From a virus: a DNA stretch of 30,100 bases. The notes beneath the pieces were generated by a model, which saw only the letters and a list, made by a program, of their open reading frames with translations, had not been told where the DNA came from and did not search any database. The translations under genes were made by a program, and so were the position numbers. The stretch's first letter is position 1; the number at the start of each line of letters is the position of its first letter. The stretch lies in IMG/VR virus record IMGVR_UViG_3300009152_000144, positions 1-30,100 of that record. One strand, written 5' to 3'. Below are positions 16,358 through 22,812 of the stretch, piece by piece.

Positions 16358-18196
16358 ATGGACGAGAAAAAATTTACCGCACTGTCAAAACCTCAGCAAG
16401 ATGTGGTGATTAAGATTGCCGTAGAGGCAGAGCGCCAAGGCGTGAATCCAGCGTTTGCTGTTGCAATTGCGGAGGCGGAGACCGCTGGAAAGTTCAATCA
16501 CTTCAGCGGTGACAAAGTTACAACCTCCCCTGCTGGAGCGCGTGGTCTTATGCAAATAATGCCTGACACCGCTCGTTTGTACAACAAGAATTTAAATGCA
16601 GACATTGACCTTGATGATGAAGACAGCAACATCAAAGGCGGCGTCTTCATTCTGAAAGACTTGTTGACCAAATACAAAAGTCCGCGCATTGCCGTGGCGA
16701 TGTATAACGCCAGCCCAAAAGCAAACGCTGAATTCATCAAGCAATACGACACCAATCCAGACGAAGCAATCATGTCTTTGCGTCCAGAAACGCGCAAATA
16801 CGCTTTGCGTGTTTCTCAAAATTTTGATTTGGATGATGACGCAGAGACTGGCCTGATTGGCGCTACAAAACAACCAAGTCGTTTTGCAAATTACGAGTCA
16901 GAAGCAGCCAAACTTAAAAAAGAACAAGAGGCAGAGGCTCTACGCCAAGCGGAAGCGGATAAGAACAAGCCTCCTCCACCGCCCAAAACCTTGCTTGAGC
17001 GGGCAAAGGATTTTGCCAACGATATTCAACCAGCAGAAGCAGCTTATATGGGTGCGGCCATCAATTTGGCTGGCCCCATGTTTGCCAAGCCAATCCTCTC
17101 TTCAGCAGAAGAGGCAAATCTTTCTGCGCAAGATAAATTGGAATTGGCACGCCGCAATTTAGAGAATGCCAGCGCCCACCGCCCCGGCGACCTTGAGGAT
17201 GCTTACAGGGAAAGTCAAGATGTACTTGAGCGCCTCAAAAACGAACAGCGTCTGGCTCAAGAGCGTTTGAGGGGAGTGCCAAGGGCCGCTCCAGTGATTG
17301 AGCCGCCTGCACCATCGTCGCCATTTCCGCAAGTAATCCGAGAGGGCAGGGCGAGTGGCCCAAAAGTTGAGGGTGATTCGGGCACAAGAAACTGGATGAT
17401 TCAAGAGGCTGGGCAAAAACATCAGTTGCCTGAAGCCGTTCTTGATGTGGCTACGGGGAAATCAAAAGACAGCCCAACTGGTGGCAAGGCTTTAATTGAC
17501 CAAGACCTTGCAAACATAGAAAAAATCAAACGGCTTGGTGCTGGTGATTTTGGGTTGGTAACGACCGAGGGCGGCGTGCAACTTCAACTGCCCCCCACCA
17601 CAGTAGCAGAACGTCAAGCTGACATAGACCGTCAAGCCCAAGCAAGCCAAGCTGAGTTGCAAAATAGAACCGAACAGGGACGCATCCAGCAAGAGGCTCA
17701 AGCCCAGCAACTCGAACAGCAACGGCTTTCCTACGAGGCTGATTTGGAACGTATACGGCAAGAGCGTGCGCAAGCTGGGCAACAGCACAACGTCCTTGCT
17801 GAACAAAGAAGGACAACGGCTCCACTGCAACGTGCAGTGACCCAAGCACAAACAAACGCCGAATTGGCTCAACGAAAACTGCGTCGTGCGCCAGAACCGA
17901 CAACCCCTGCTGGCAAATTCACCGCAAACACTGGAAGAATTGTTGGCCGTGCAGGCTTGGGCGCTTTAGCTGGCGCGGTTGGCGTCATGAGTTACCAAGA
18001 GGCGATGGAGCGGTTCAAGGCTGGAGACACCAGCGAAGGCGTCTTAAAGGTTCTACAGGCTGGTTCTGCGGGTGCGATGCTAGTACCCCCAGTGGGCAAG
18101 CCGTTGCGGGCTGCACGCAAGGCTGGCTTGGCTGGACTTATCGGTTTGGGTGGGCGTGATATTTACAATCGTCTTACCAAAGAACCAGTAGAATAA
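16358..18196 (+). CDS. Ejection-type virion protein 5 with SLT lytic transglycosylase domain
   Basis: The protein has 612 residues. Residues about 15-150 form an SLT/goose-lysozyme-like domain: AIAEAETAGKF carries the likely catalytic E41 (ET in place of the usual ES), then SPAGARGLMQIMPDTARLY and AVAMYNASPKA. A long Gln/Glu/Arg coiled coil lies at about 400-510, and hydrophobic Gly/Ala stretches near the end (VGRAGLGALAGAVGVMSY) could enter membranes. Like T7 gp16 or P22 ejection proteins, it would open the cell wall during DNA entry. It is the last gene before the terminator. Confidence 0.85.
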   Translation: MDEKKFTALSKPQQDVVIKIAVEAERQGVNPAFAVAIAEAETAGKFNHFSGDKVTTSPAGARGLMQIMPDTARLYNKNLNADIDLDDEDSNIKGGVFILKDLLTKYKSPRIAVAMYNASPKANAEFIKQYDTNPDEAIMSLRPETRKYALRVSQNFDLDDDAETGLIGATKQPSRFANYESEAAKLKKEQEAEALRQAEADKNKPPPPPKTLLERAKDFANDIQPAEAAYMGAAINLAGPMFAKPILSSAEEANLSAQDKLELARRNLENASAHRPGDLEDAYRESQDVLERLKNEQRLAQERLRGVPRAAPVIEPPAPSSPFPQVIREGRASGPKVEGDSGTRNWMIQEAGQKHQLPEAVLDVATGKSKDSPTGGKALIDQDLANIEKIKRLGAGDFGLVTTEGGVQLQLPPTTVAERQADIDRQAQASQAELQNRTEQGRIQQEAQAQQLEQQRLSYEADLERIRQERAQAGQQHNVLAEQRRTTAPLQRAVTQAQTNAELAQRKLRRAPEPTTPAGKFTANTGRIVGRAGLGALAGAVGVMSYQEAMERFKAGDTSEGVLKVLQAGSAGAMLVPPVGKPLRAARKAGLAGLIGLGGRDIYNRLTKEPVE

Positions 18197-18226
18197 TTTG
18201 TAGGAGCAGTTGCCACTCTCCTTTTC

Positions 18227-18253
18227 GCCCCCCTTGAATCGGGGGGCTTTTTT
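18227..18253 (+). terminator. Intrinsic terminator of the late operon
   Basis: A perfect 7-bp stem, GCCCCCC / GGGGGGC, with loop TTGAATC is followed by six T. It lies 30 bases after the last late gene. On the other strand there is no T-run, so it acts rightward only. Its T-run overlaps the stop codon of the convergent gene that ends at 18252. Confidence 0.92.
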
Positions 18254-18434
18254 ATGCGTGTCCAGCGGTACACATCAAGAGCATATGAGTTTGCGCCATC
18301 TGCTTTTCTCCCTGCTCTACGCCCTCATCAAACCCTTGTTGGTAGGCTTCCATGCAAGCAAAAGCCAAAACCGCCTCTGGGTCTCGACTTCCCTCTTCGT
18401 ATTGTTTTGCCAAGTGAACGATGAGGCTGTCCAT
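18252..18434 (-). CDS. 60-residue protein, unknown function
   Basis: Last gene of the leftward block. MDSLIVHLAKQYEEGSRDPE is followed by a helical part (FACMEAYQQGFDEGVEQGEK). It starts 2 bases after the neighbour's stop, with GGGG upstream of the ATG. It is acidic and helical with no known motif. The stop codon lies inside the late terminator's T-run. Confidence 0.6.
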   Translation of the reverse strand: MDSLIVHLAKQYEEGSRDPEAVLAFACMEAYQQGFDEGVEQGEKQMAQTHMLLMCTAGHA

Positions 18435-18436
18435 GA

Positions 18437-18658
18437 TTACCCCGGTTTCTGGTTCTCTAAAGCCTCACCAACTGCGCAATTCATGTGTTTGACAATCTCA
18501 ACGCAACGGGCGTGTTCCCTTCTGGCAAATGCCACCTCTACAAACAACTCAATGTTGTGAGCAAATTGAATGATGTCTACCTCATCCGCAATCAGGGGGT
18601 CTTTGCGGGGACGGTCGCTCTGAAAGAAGATTTGCTTGATGGTTTCTTCGCTCAACAT
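18437..18658 (-). CDS. 73-residue helical protein, unknown function
   Basis: MLSEETIKQIFFQSDRPRKD leads to a helical region with charged residues (DIIQFAHNIELFVEVAFARR, then EHARCVEIVKHMN). AGGA precedes the ATG. The pattern is common among small early phage proteins. The opposite-strand frame 18485-18826 is a shadow of this gene and the next. Confidence 0.65.
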   Translation of the reverse strand: MLSEETIKQIFFQSDRPRKDPLIADEVDIIQFAHNIELFVEVAFARREHARCVEIVKHMNCAVGEALENQKPG

Positions 18659-18667
18659 TTTCAGTCC

Positions 18668-19438
18668 TTATTTGTGAGAGTTTTTAAGTTGCCAAAATTG
18701 CAGGAGATGCACGAACATCTCCCAACCACGGTCAAGGTCTTCAAGACTCCACTCGCGCACCACAACAAGGTCAGGAACGCTACGAGAGACAAAGACGTTA
18801 GCACAGCGTGCCTTGGGAATGCCTAGGCCAACTCGGTAGGCTGAGAGTTGCATGAGATGCTCGTCGTAGCCATCGACCTTTGTGGGGTCGGTGAACTCTT
18901 TGGTTTTGATGTCAGCCACAAATCCTCCGTCAGATTCACAATAGAGGTCGCACTTTCCCCCAAAGCCTGCCTCGTGAGCGAAGGCTCGTTCGCTGACCCA
19001 TGTTCGTAGTCCGACCCAACTGTCGATTGCGTATGTGCAGGCGCGGACACTCTCTTGGTGTTTGCCTGTGCTTCTTCCTTCATAGTATCCTTGAATGCTT
19101 GCATGAATGTCCGTTCCAGCATCCGCCGCCGACCGACCTTGCTCTTTCGAGTCGTTGATGATTCGGTCGACGTACTCCTTTTCAGGCTCGTCTGTTCGAC
19201 GCGGGAGCGTGAGGGCAGCAAGCAAGACCTGTTGTTGAAGCCAAGCTGTCAACGCGGGTTTTGCCGCAACACTCAAAATTGTAGTGACACTTGGAACCAA
19301 GTTCATGGTTCGTGCATCACGCAAGGTAGTGTTGCGCTGTCCGCCCTTCTTGGCCTCCACGGTGTACTGTGGCACGCCGTCACGGGTGTACCAATGATTG
19401 GATTCACTGGCTCGTATTGCCGGGATTGTGATAGTCAT
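18668..19438 (-). CDS. PD-(D/E)XK exonuclease (RecB/Cas4-like)
   Basis: The protein has 256 residues. Motifs appear in order: GTDIHASIQGYY (108-119, with H112), GGKCDLYCES (D164), VADIKTK (D176 and K178) and QLSAYRVGL (197-205). These are the four RecB-type nuclease motifs. With the ssDNA-binding-like gene upstream in the same block it would form a phage recombination or DNA-repair pair. Strong GAGGGAA ribosome site; the ATG overlaps the stop of the gene before by 4 bases. Confidence 0.82.
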   Translation of the reverse strand: MTITIPAIRASESNHWYTRDGVPQYTVEAKKGGQRNTTLRDARTMNLVPSVTTILSVAAKPALTAWLQQQVLLAALTLPRRTDEPEKEYVDRIINDSKEQGRSAADAGTDIHASIQGYYEGRSTGKHQESVRACTYAIDSWVGLRTWVSERAFAHEAGFGGKCDLYCESDGGFVADIKTKEFTDPTKVDGYDEHLMQLSAYRVGLGIPKARCANVFVSRSVPDLVVVREWSLEDLDRGWEMFVHLLQFWQLKNSHK

Positions 19439-19656
19439 GATTCCCTCGCGTTCAGCATGGCGTCTGCCATGTGGTAAGCCGCATTAGCAATAGTTTCTGG
19501 TGAACTGTAACGAGCATCAAGAAAATCACCATCGCTGGAAATAATTTCTTGCATCGCCTTGGCCGCAAAATAATCCCGCAGGGTCATGCCAAGTTGGGGC
19601 TTGATTGTGCTGTCATCAGACGGCGAAAATGGAAACGCTGGGCCTCCTGTGTTCAT
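19435..19656 (-). CDS. 73-residue conserved phage protein (GMTLRDYFAAKAM family)
   Basis: It has the signature GMTLRDYFAAKAMQEII, followed by AYHMADAMLNARES. This is a very common small phage protein of unknown function. GGAG lies upstream of the ATG, and both ends overlap neighbours by 4 bases. Coding is secure; the role is not known. Confidence 0.85.
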   Translation of the reverse strand: MNTGGPAFPFSPSDDSTIKPQLGMTLRDYFAAKAMQEIISSDGDFLDARYSSPETIANAAYHMADAMLNARES

Positions 19657-19859
19657 ACCATTTCTCCCAATTCCATTTGGTCTTTGTAGTTCTCCACGGT
19701 TACGCCTTCGCTGACGGCGGTGACCAGTTCATCTTGCGTTGGTACACGAACGGTGAACTGCGAGTGCGCAGCATGACTGATGGCCTGATGGGGCGTGGCT
19801 GCGCGAACAAGGCGCGTAGTGCCATCCAAAGAGCCGACGATATAAATCCTAGTTGCCAT
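19653..19859 (-). CDS. 68-residue conserved phage protein
   Basis: I chose the ATG at 19859 (MATRIYIVGSLDGTTRLVRA); a longer in-frame start at 19904 would run back into the upstream gene. The pattern, a short beta hairpin, then AATPHQAISHAAHSQFTVR and PTQDELVTAVSEGV, recurs in small phage proteins next to the previous family. The function is unknown. Confidence 0.75.
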   Translation of the reverse strand: MATRIYIVGSLDGTTRLVRAATPHQAISHAAHSQFTVRVPTQDELVTAVSEGVTVENYKDQMELGEMV

Positions 19860-19867
19860 GATTTTTC

Positions 19868-20245
19868 CTATTGAAATTCTTGGGCATTTGCCCAGTTGTA
19901 CCACCGCGTAACAAATTTTTTGAGGTCATCAAAAGACTTCCCACGCAACCTAAAAACCCCGTCTACGCAGAGTTGCTCAAACTTCTCCACCACCGTCTCA
20001 CCGTCCGTGTTGCCTTGGATGATGACTACGGTGAACTGGGGTTGCCTTGCCAAATTGCGCAGCAGCAACCCCTGTCCTTGACTGATGCTTTCACCCTCCC
20101 GCTTCCACTCACCAACAAAGAATTTGCACTTGCGCTCAAACACCATGTCAATGTCGCAAGGCGTCGCCTTGGGATTGGTCTCAATCAGTCCCTTGAACTG
20201 AAAGAAATCAATGTGCGCCGCGTTTTGGTTACGCATCAACCTCAT
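19868..20245 (-). CDS. Small PD-(D/E)XK-like nuclease
   Basis: I chose the ATG at 20245 (125 residues); a TTG at 20251 or an ATG at 20236 is also possible, and no clear ribosome site decides it. The core has ATPCDIDMVFERK (D31/D33), FFVGEWKREGE (E46, K48) and SISQGQGLLLRNLA, the D...ExK...Q order of small VRR-NUC-like or restriction-type folds. It may be a second nuclease of the recombination cassette. The assignment is by motif only. Confidence 0.6.
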   Translation of the reverse strand: MRLMRNQNAAHIDFFQFKGLIETNPKATPCDIDMVFERKCKFFVGEWKREGESISQGQGLLLRNLARQPQFTVVIIQGNTDGETVVEKFEQLCVDGVFRLRGKSFDDLKKFVTRWYNWANAQEFQ

Positions 20246-20247
20246 AG

Positions 20248-20901
20248 TCAAAAGGGAATTGAATCGTCCATGTCATCAAAGCCACTAGAAGGGGCTTTAA
20301 CGGGCGCTGGGGCGTTTGAATTACCCCGTGCCTGCCACTCTGGCGACTTTTGGATTTTCTCCTTCAGGGTGTTGCTGAAGGTGCTGAACAACTCCATGTC
20401 AGGCTCATCAATTGAGAACTCCTTCAAATTGTTGTGACCTTGGGGCATACCACCCCTTTTGATTGCGGGGGGCACGGGCATGATGGCCGAAATGTTGGTG
20501 TACTCATTGCCGTCATTGCCCATTGCTTTGATGACCGAAATCATTGCCCACACGCCCAACACGTTCTTGAGTTGAAAGCCATTGAGTTCTGTCCCCGTGA
20601 ACGCCCTCCCCCGCCAAGTCTCCAAATCCTTGCGGAGTGTGGCCTTTTCGGCCAGCGAGAGGCTAAAGTTCTTTGAGATAGACATTGGCTCACCCTTGTC
20701 CGTGACAAGGGGATTGCCTGCATCGTCCTCACTATGCACCTCAAATTGAAACATCAACTTTGGCTTTTTTGTAACCACTCCTTGGAAGGTTGAGTTTTGA
20801 GTTCCCAAGTCGATGACTCGGTAGCATCGTGCAAGATGCATCCCCGGTGGGACGGGGGTAAATCCACCACCGCCGCCGCTACTTTTCGCTATTAGTCCCA
20901 T
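20248..20901 (-). CDS. Putative phage ssDNA-binding protein
   Basis: I chose the ATG at 20901, with a strong AGGAG site 7 bases upstream; the frame extends to 20961 but that part overlaps the gene before. The product has 217 residues with a Gly-rich start (MGLIAKSSGGGGGF), HLARCYRVIDLGTQ, then LSLAEKATLRKDLETWRGRA. It ends in the acidic tail FDDMDDSIPF, the kind that SSB proteins use to bind partners. The family is frequent beside phage exonucleases. It probably coats ssDNA in recombination or replication. Confidence 0.75.
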   Translation of the reverse strand: MGLIAKSSGGGGGFTPVPPGMHLARCYRVIDLGTQNSTFQGVVTKKPKLMFQFEVHSEDDAGNPLVTDKGEPMSISKNFSLSLAEKATLRKDLETWRGRAFTGTELNGFQLKNVLGVWAMISVIKAMGNDGNEYTNISAIMPVPPAIKRGGMPQGHNNLKEFSIDEPDMELFSTFSNTLKEKIQKSPEWQARGNSNAPAPVKAPSSGFDDMDDSIPF

Positions 20902-21077
20902 GATTCGCTCCTGATTGATACAGTTTCTAAAGTCACAATTGGCCGCTTGGACACCCCGCATTCACTGCGGATGATGTCCCAGTCGTCCCCACTAGCAGTG
21001 CCTGCCTCAGCCCTTTGTAGAGCCTCTTCAAGCATTTGCATTCGTTCCAGCATGAGTTCGTGCATTTCGTTGTGCAT
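20892..21077 (-). CDS. 61-residue helical protein, first gene of the leftward block
   Basis: MHNEMHELMLERMQMLEEAL is helical, then QRAEAGTASGDDWDIIRSEC. The WDIIRSECG segment is one seen in small phage proteins. It overlaps the next gene by 10 bases. Later in-frame ATGs (21065, 21053, 21044) are possible starts, and a leftward promoter at 21085-21106 would leave almost no leader for the first ATG. The function is unknown. Confidence 0.6.
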   Translation of the reverse strand: MHNEMHELMLERMQMLEEALQRAEAGTASGDDWDIIRSECGVSKRPIVTLETVSIRSESWD

Positions 21078-21084
21078 AGGTTCA

Positions 21085-21106
21085 CTTTGGGATTAAACTG
21101 GCTCAA
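21085..21106 (-). promoter_or_regulatory. Candidate leftward promoter
   Basis: Read on the minus strand, TTGAGC (21101-21106) is followed by CAGTTTAAT, matching the TTGA-n4-GTTTAAT layout of the site at 26034. The -10 position (TGAACC) is poor, and it sits very close to the first start codon, so another start or promoter is possible. Confidence 0.35.
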
Positions 21107-21128
21107 GTGTACCACGTTTAATTTTGTC

Positions 21129-21157
21129 TTGCACAACTATTTTTTTGGGTGTAATAT
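21129..21157 (+). promoter_or_regulatory. Rightward early promoter
   Basis: TTGCAC (21129-21134), a 17-base spacer and TAATAT (21152-21157) precede the Cro-like gene; GGAACC before its ATG is a moderate ribosome site. The -35 overlaps one arm of an 8-bp inverted repeat (GTTGTGCA 21069-21076 / TGCACAAC 21130-21137) that spans the divergent region and may be an operator pair. Confidence 0.55.
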
Positions 21158-21180
21158 GCGCTTAACCACAAAGGAACCCA

Positions 21181-21393
21181 ATGACGCTTCAAGAATTTTT
21201 TAAGGACAAGCCAAGGGGGTCGATGATTGCAATGGCCCGCAAGCTGGGCATCAGCAAGACTTGGTTCTCGCTGGTGGTGACCGGGAGACAACTGCCTAGC
21301 CCAGAACTGGCCCGAGACATTGAAGTGCAGACTGGCAGGAAAGTAAAGAGGGCTGAACTTCGGCCCGACATCTTTGGAAAGACAGCGAAATGA
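21181..21393 (+). CDS. YdaS/Cro-like helix-turn-helix regulator
   Basis: The protein has 70 residues: MTLQEFFKDKPRGSMIAMAR, then KLGISKTWFSLVVTGRQLPS, the HTH of Cro/YdaS proteins, and LRPDIFG near the end, a YdaS-type signature. It is the first gene of the rightward early block and lies across from the leftward block, as lambda Cro does. It probably binds the divergent control region. No CI-type repressor is seen in the window. Confidence 0.82.
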   Translation: MTLQEFFKDKPRGSMIAMARKLGISKTWFSLVVTGRQLPSPELARDIEVQTGRKVKRAELRPDIFGKTAK

Positions 21394-21710
21394 TTTGGTA
21401 CAAATTTTATCTGGGCGAATACCTTACCCACACCACGCACCTGTCGGATGCCGAGGACTTGGCCTACCGCAGACTGTTGGATTTGTACTACATCAGCGAA
21501 AAGCCAATCCCTTTGGATACCGAAGCGGTTGCCAGAAAAATCAAACTTGACTTGGACATCACCGAGATTGTCTTGGAAGAATTCTTCGTCAAGGGCGTTG
21601 ACGGCTATCGCAATGGCCGCTGTGACGCAGAAATTGCCCGGTACACCAAACAGGTGGCCGTCAACAAAGAGTTAGGCAAACTTGGCGGCAGGCCCAAAAA
21701 AGCACTATGA
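21390..21710 (+). CDS. Short DUF1376 protein
   Basis: The protein has 106 residues and starts by ATGA overlap. It carries the DUF1376 pattern: WYKFYLGEYLTHTTHLSDAE, then DLAYRRLLDLYYISEKPIPL and a basic end (GKLGGRPKKAL). DUF1376 is the N-terminal part of phage replication proteins. This copy has only that domain and stops, whereas the next gene has it plus a C-terminal part. It is probably a paralogue that keeps only the DNA-binding half. Confidence 0.8.
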   Translation: MIWYKFYLGEYLTHTTHLSDAEDLAYRRLLDLYYISEKPIPLDTEAVARKIKLDLDITEIVLEEFFVKGVDGYRNGRCDAEIARYTKQVAVNKELGKLGGRPKKAL

Positions 21711-21721
21711 TAGAATTGGGC

Positions 21722-21784
21722 ATGGCTACCCTTAGCGGGGGAAAAGGCGATTCGTTACCGCCCTGCCAGACCCACCCACAGTAA
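21722..21784 (+). other. 101-bp gap between DUF1376 genes with a 20-codon frame and inverted repeats
   Basis: The space 21711-21811 holds a 20-codon frame (MATLSGGKGDSLPPCQTHPQ) with no ribosome site, a GGCG/CGCC hairpin (21746-21762) and a CGTTAC/GTAACG inverted repeat (21753-21758 / 21781-21786). It could be a translated peptide, a structured leader or part of a replication-control site. I cannot choose between these. Confidence 0.3.
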
Positions 21785-21811
21785 CGGCTGACCTAGAACG
21801 TAAGGTTGTCA

Positions 21812-22579
21812 ATGCACTACTACCAGTTTAATATCGGTGACTATGTCAGTCACACTCGGCATCTGTCGCCCATCGAAGACATTGCCTATCGAAGACTGCT
21901 TGATGCCTACTATTTGAGTGAACGCCCGTTGAACAGCGGTGTAACGTCCGTTGCACGCCAGATAGGTTTGCGGGAACATGAGCAGGAGGTGGGCATGGTT
22001 CTCCAAGAGTTCTTCGTGCTTGGCGAAGAGGGCTGGACAAGCAATCGCGCCGACAAAGAAATTGCACACTACAGGTCAAAGGTTGACCAAGCATCGCGTG
22101 CTGGCAAGGCTTCTGCTGAACGAAGGTCTAACGCCCGTCCAACGGACGTTCAAACGGACGTTCAACTAACCAATAACCAAGAACCAATAACCAGTAACCA
22201 AGAACCATCTTTAATACAAGAAGGTAAACCTTCTTTGTCCACAGCAAAGCTGATGGCCTGTCCGCAGGATGTGATTCTCAAACTTTGGTCAAAGCATCTA
22301 CCCCACCTTGCCCAGCCAAGAATCTGGGAGGGGAATCGCAGGGCAAATCTGAGGCAGAGGTGGAACCAAGCCAGCAAACCAAGCCAGTACAGCCCAGAGG
22401 GCTACGAGACGCAGGGAGCAGGCGTCCAATGGTGGGACAGCTTTTTTGGCTACATTGCAAACGACACGACCCTGTCAACCGGGTTTGAGTCGCAAGGCAG
22501 AACGTGGCGACCAGATTTGGAATGGGTCGTTAATGCAACAAATTTCCAAAAAATCATAGATGGAAAATATTCAAAATGA
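21812..22579 (+). CDS. DUF1376 replication initiation protein / helicase-loader-like
   Basis: I chose the ATG at 21812, 6 bases after AAGG; an in-frame TTG lies at 21806. The product has 255 residues. Residues 1-90 are DUF1376 (YYQFNIGDYVSHTRHLSPIE, then AYRRLLDAYYLSERPL). Residues about 105-140 are a low-complexity hinge coded by DNA repeats. Residues about 145-255 contain MACPQDVILKLWSKHLPHL and a Trp-rich end (GVQWWDSFFGYIA). The layout matches phage initiators that bind an origin inside their own gene. The next gene overlaps by 4 bases. Confidence 0.8.
   Translation: MHYYQFNIGDYVSHTRHLSPIEDIAYRRLLDAYYLSERPLNSGVTSVARQIGLREHEQEVGMVLQEFFVLGEEGWTSNRADKEIAHYRSKVDQASRAGKASAERRSNARPTDVQTDVQLTNNQEPITSNQEPSLIQEGKPSLSTAKLMACPQDVILKLWSKHLPHLAQPRIWEGNRRANLRQRWNQASKPSQYSPEGYETQGAGVQWWDSFFGYIANDTTLSTGFESQGRTWRPDLEWVVNATNFQKIIDGKYSK
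22130..22235 (+). repeat. Candidate replication origin inside the initiator gene (iterons, AT step, hairpin)
   Basis: Four parts lie in a row. AACGCCCGTC (22130-22139) is a near-copy of the box AACGGACGTT, which occurs at 22141-22150 and 22153-22162. Six tandem 7-base units of the form AACCAAT/AACCAAG run from 22168 to 22209. An AT-rich step follows, then a perfect 8-bp inverted repeat AAGAAGGT/ACCTTCTT (22218-22235) with a 2-base spacer. AACGNNCGTT also occurs at 21921-21930 and 21943-21952. A 7-base period in coding DNA points to selection on the DNA itself. Confidence 0.55.
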
Positions 22580-22812
22580 GTTTTGCTAAACCTGAACCAA
22601 AAGACCGTGATGACGGCCCAAGCCTGCTTTGCAGCGTGCCGGGGTGCGCCTCCCGCTGGAGCGTGAAGCTGGAAGGGCAGATGCCCAAATGCAGCTTTCA
22701 CCAGTGGCAGCGCCCCGAGTATGGTGCTACGAAGACCTACAAGGAATATTTGGCAGACAAAAACAATCCAGCCAAAACGGTTGCCTCGTGGTTGCCCAAG
22801 GAGCCGTGGTGA
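22576..22812 (+). CDS. Small zinc-finger protein
   Basis: The protein has 78 residues. C19 and C24 (LCSVPGCASRW) with C39 and H42 (PKCSFHQW) make a CCCH-type zinc site; the rest is basic and polar. Proteins of this kind often follow DUF1376 genes in phages, which suggests a helper in replication. It overlaps both neighbours by 4 bases. Confidence 0.7.
   Translation: MSFAKPEPKDRDDGPSLLCSVPGCASRWSVKLEGQMPKCSFHQWQRPEYGATKTYKEYLADKNNPAKTVASWLPKEPW

Noticed and set aside
18485-18826. Open frame of 113 residues on the plus strand
   Set aside because: It lies opposite two convincing minus-strand genes, begins without a ribosome site after the late terminator, and its peptide has no protein-like pattern.
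19871-20437. Plus-strand frame of 188 residues
   Set aside because: Antisense to the nuclease-like and SSB-like genes, which have better motifs, ribosome sites and overlaps.
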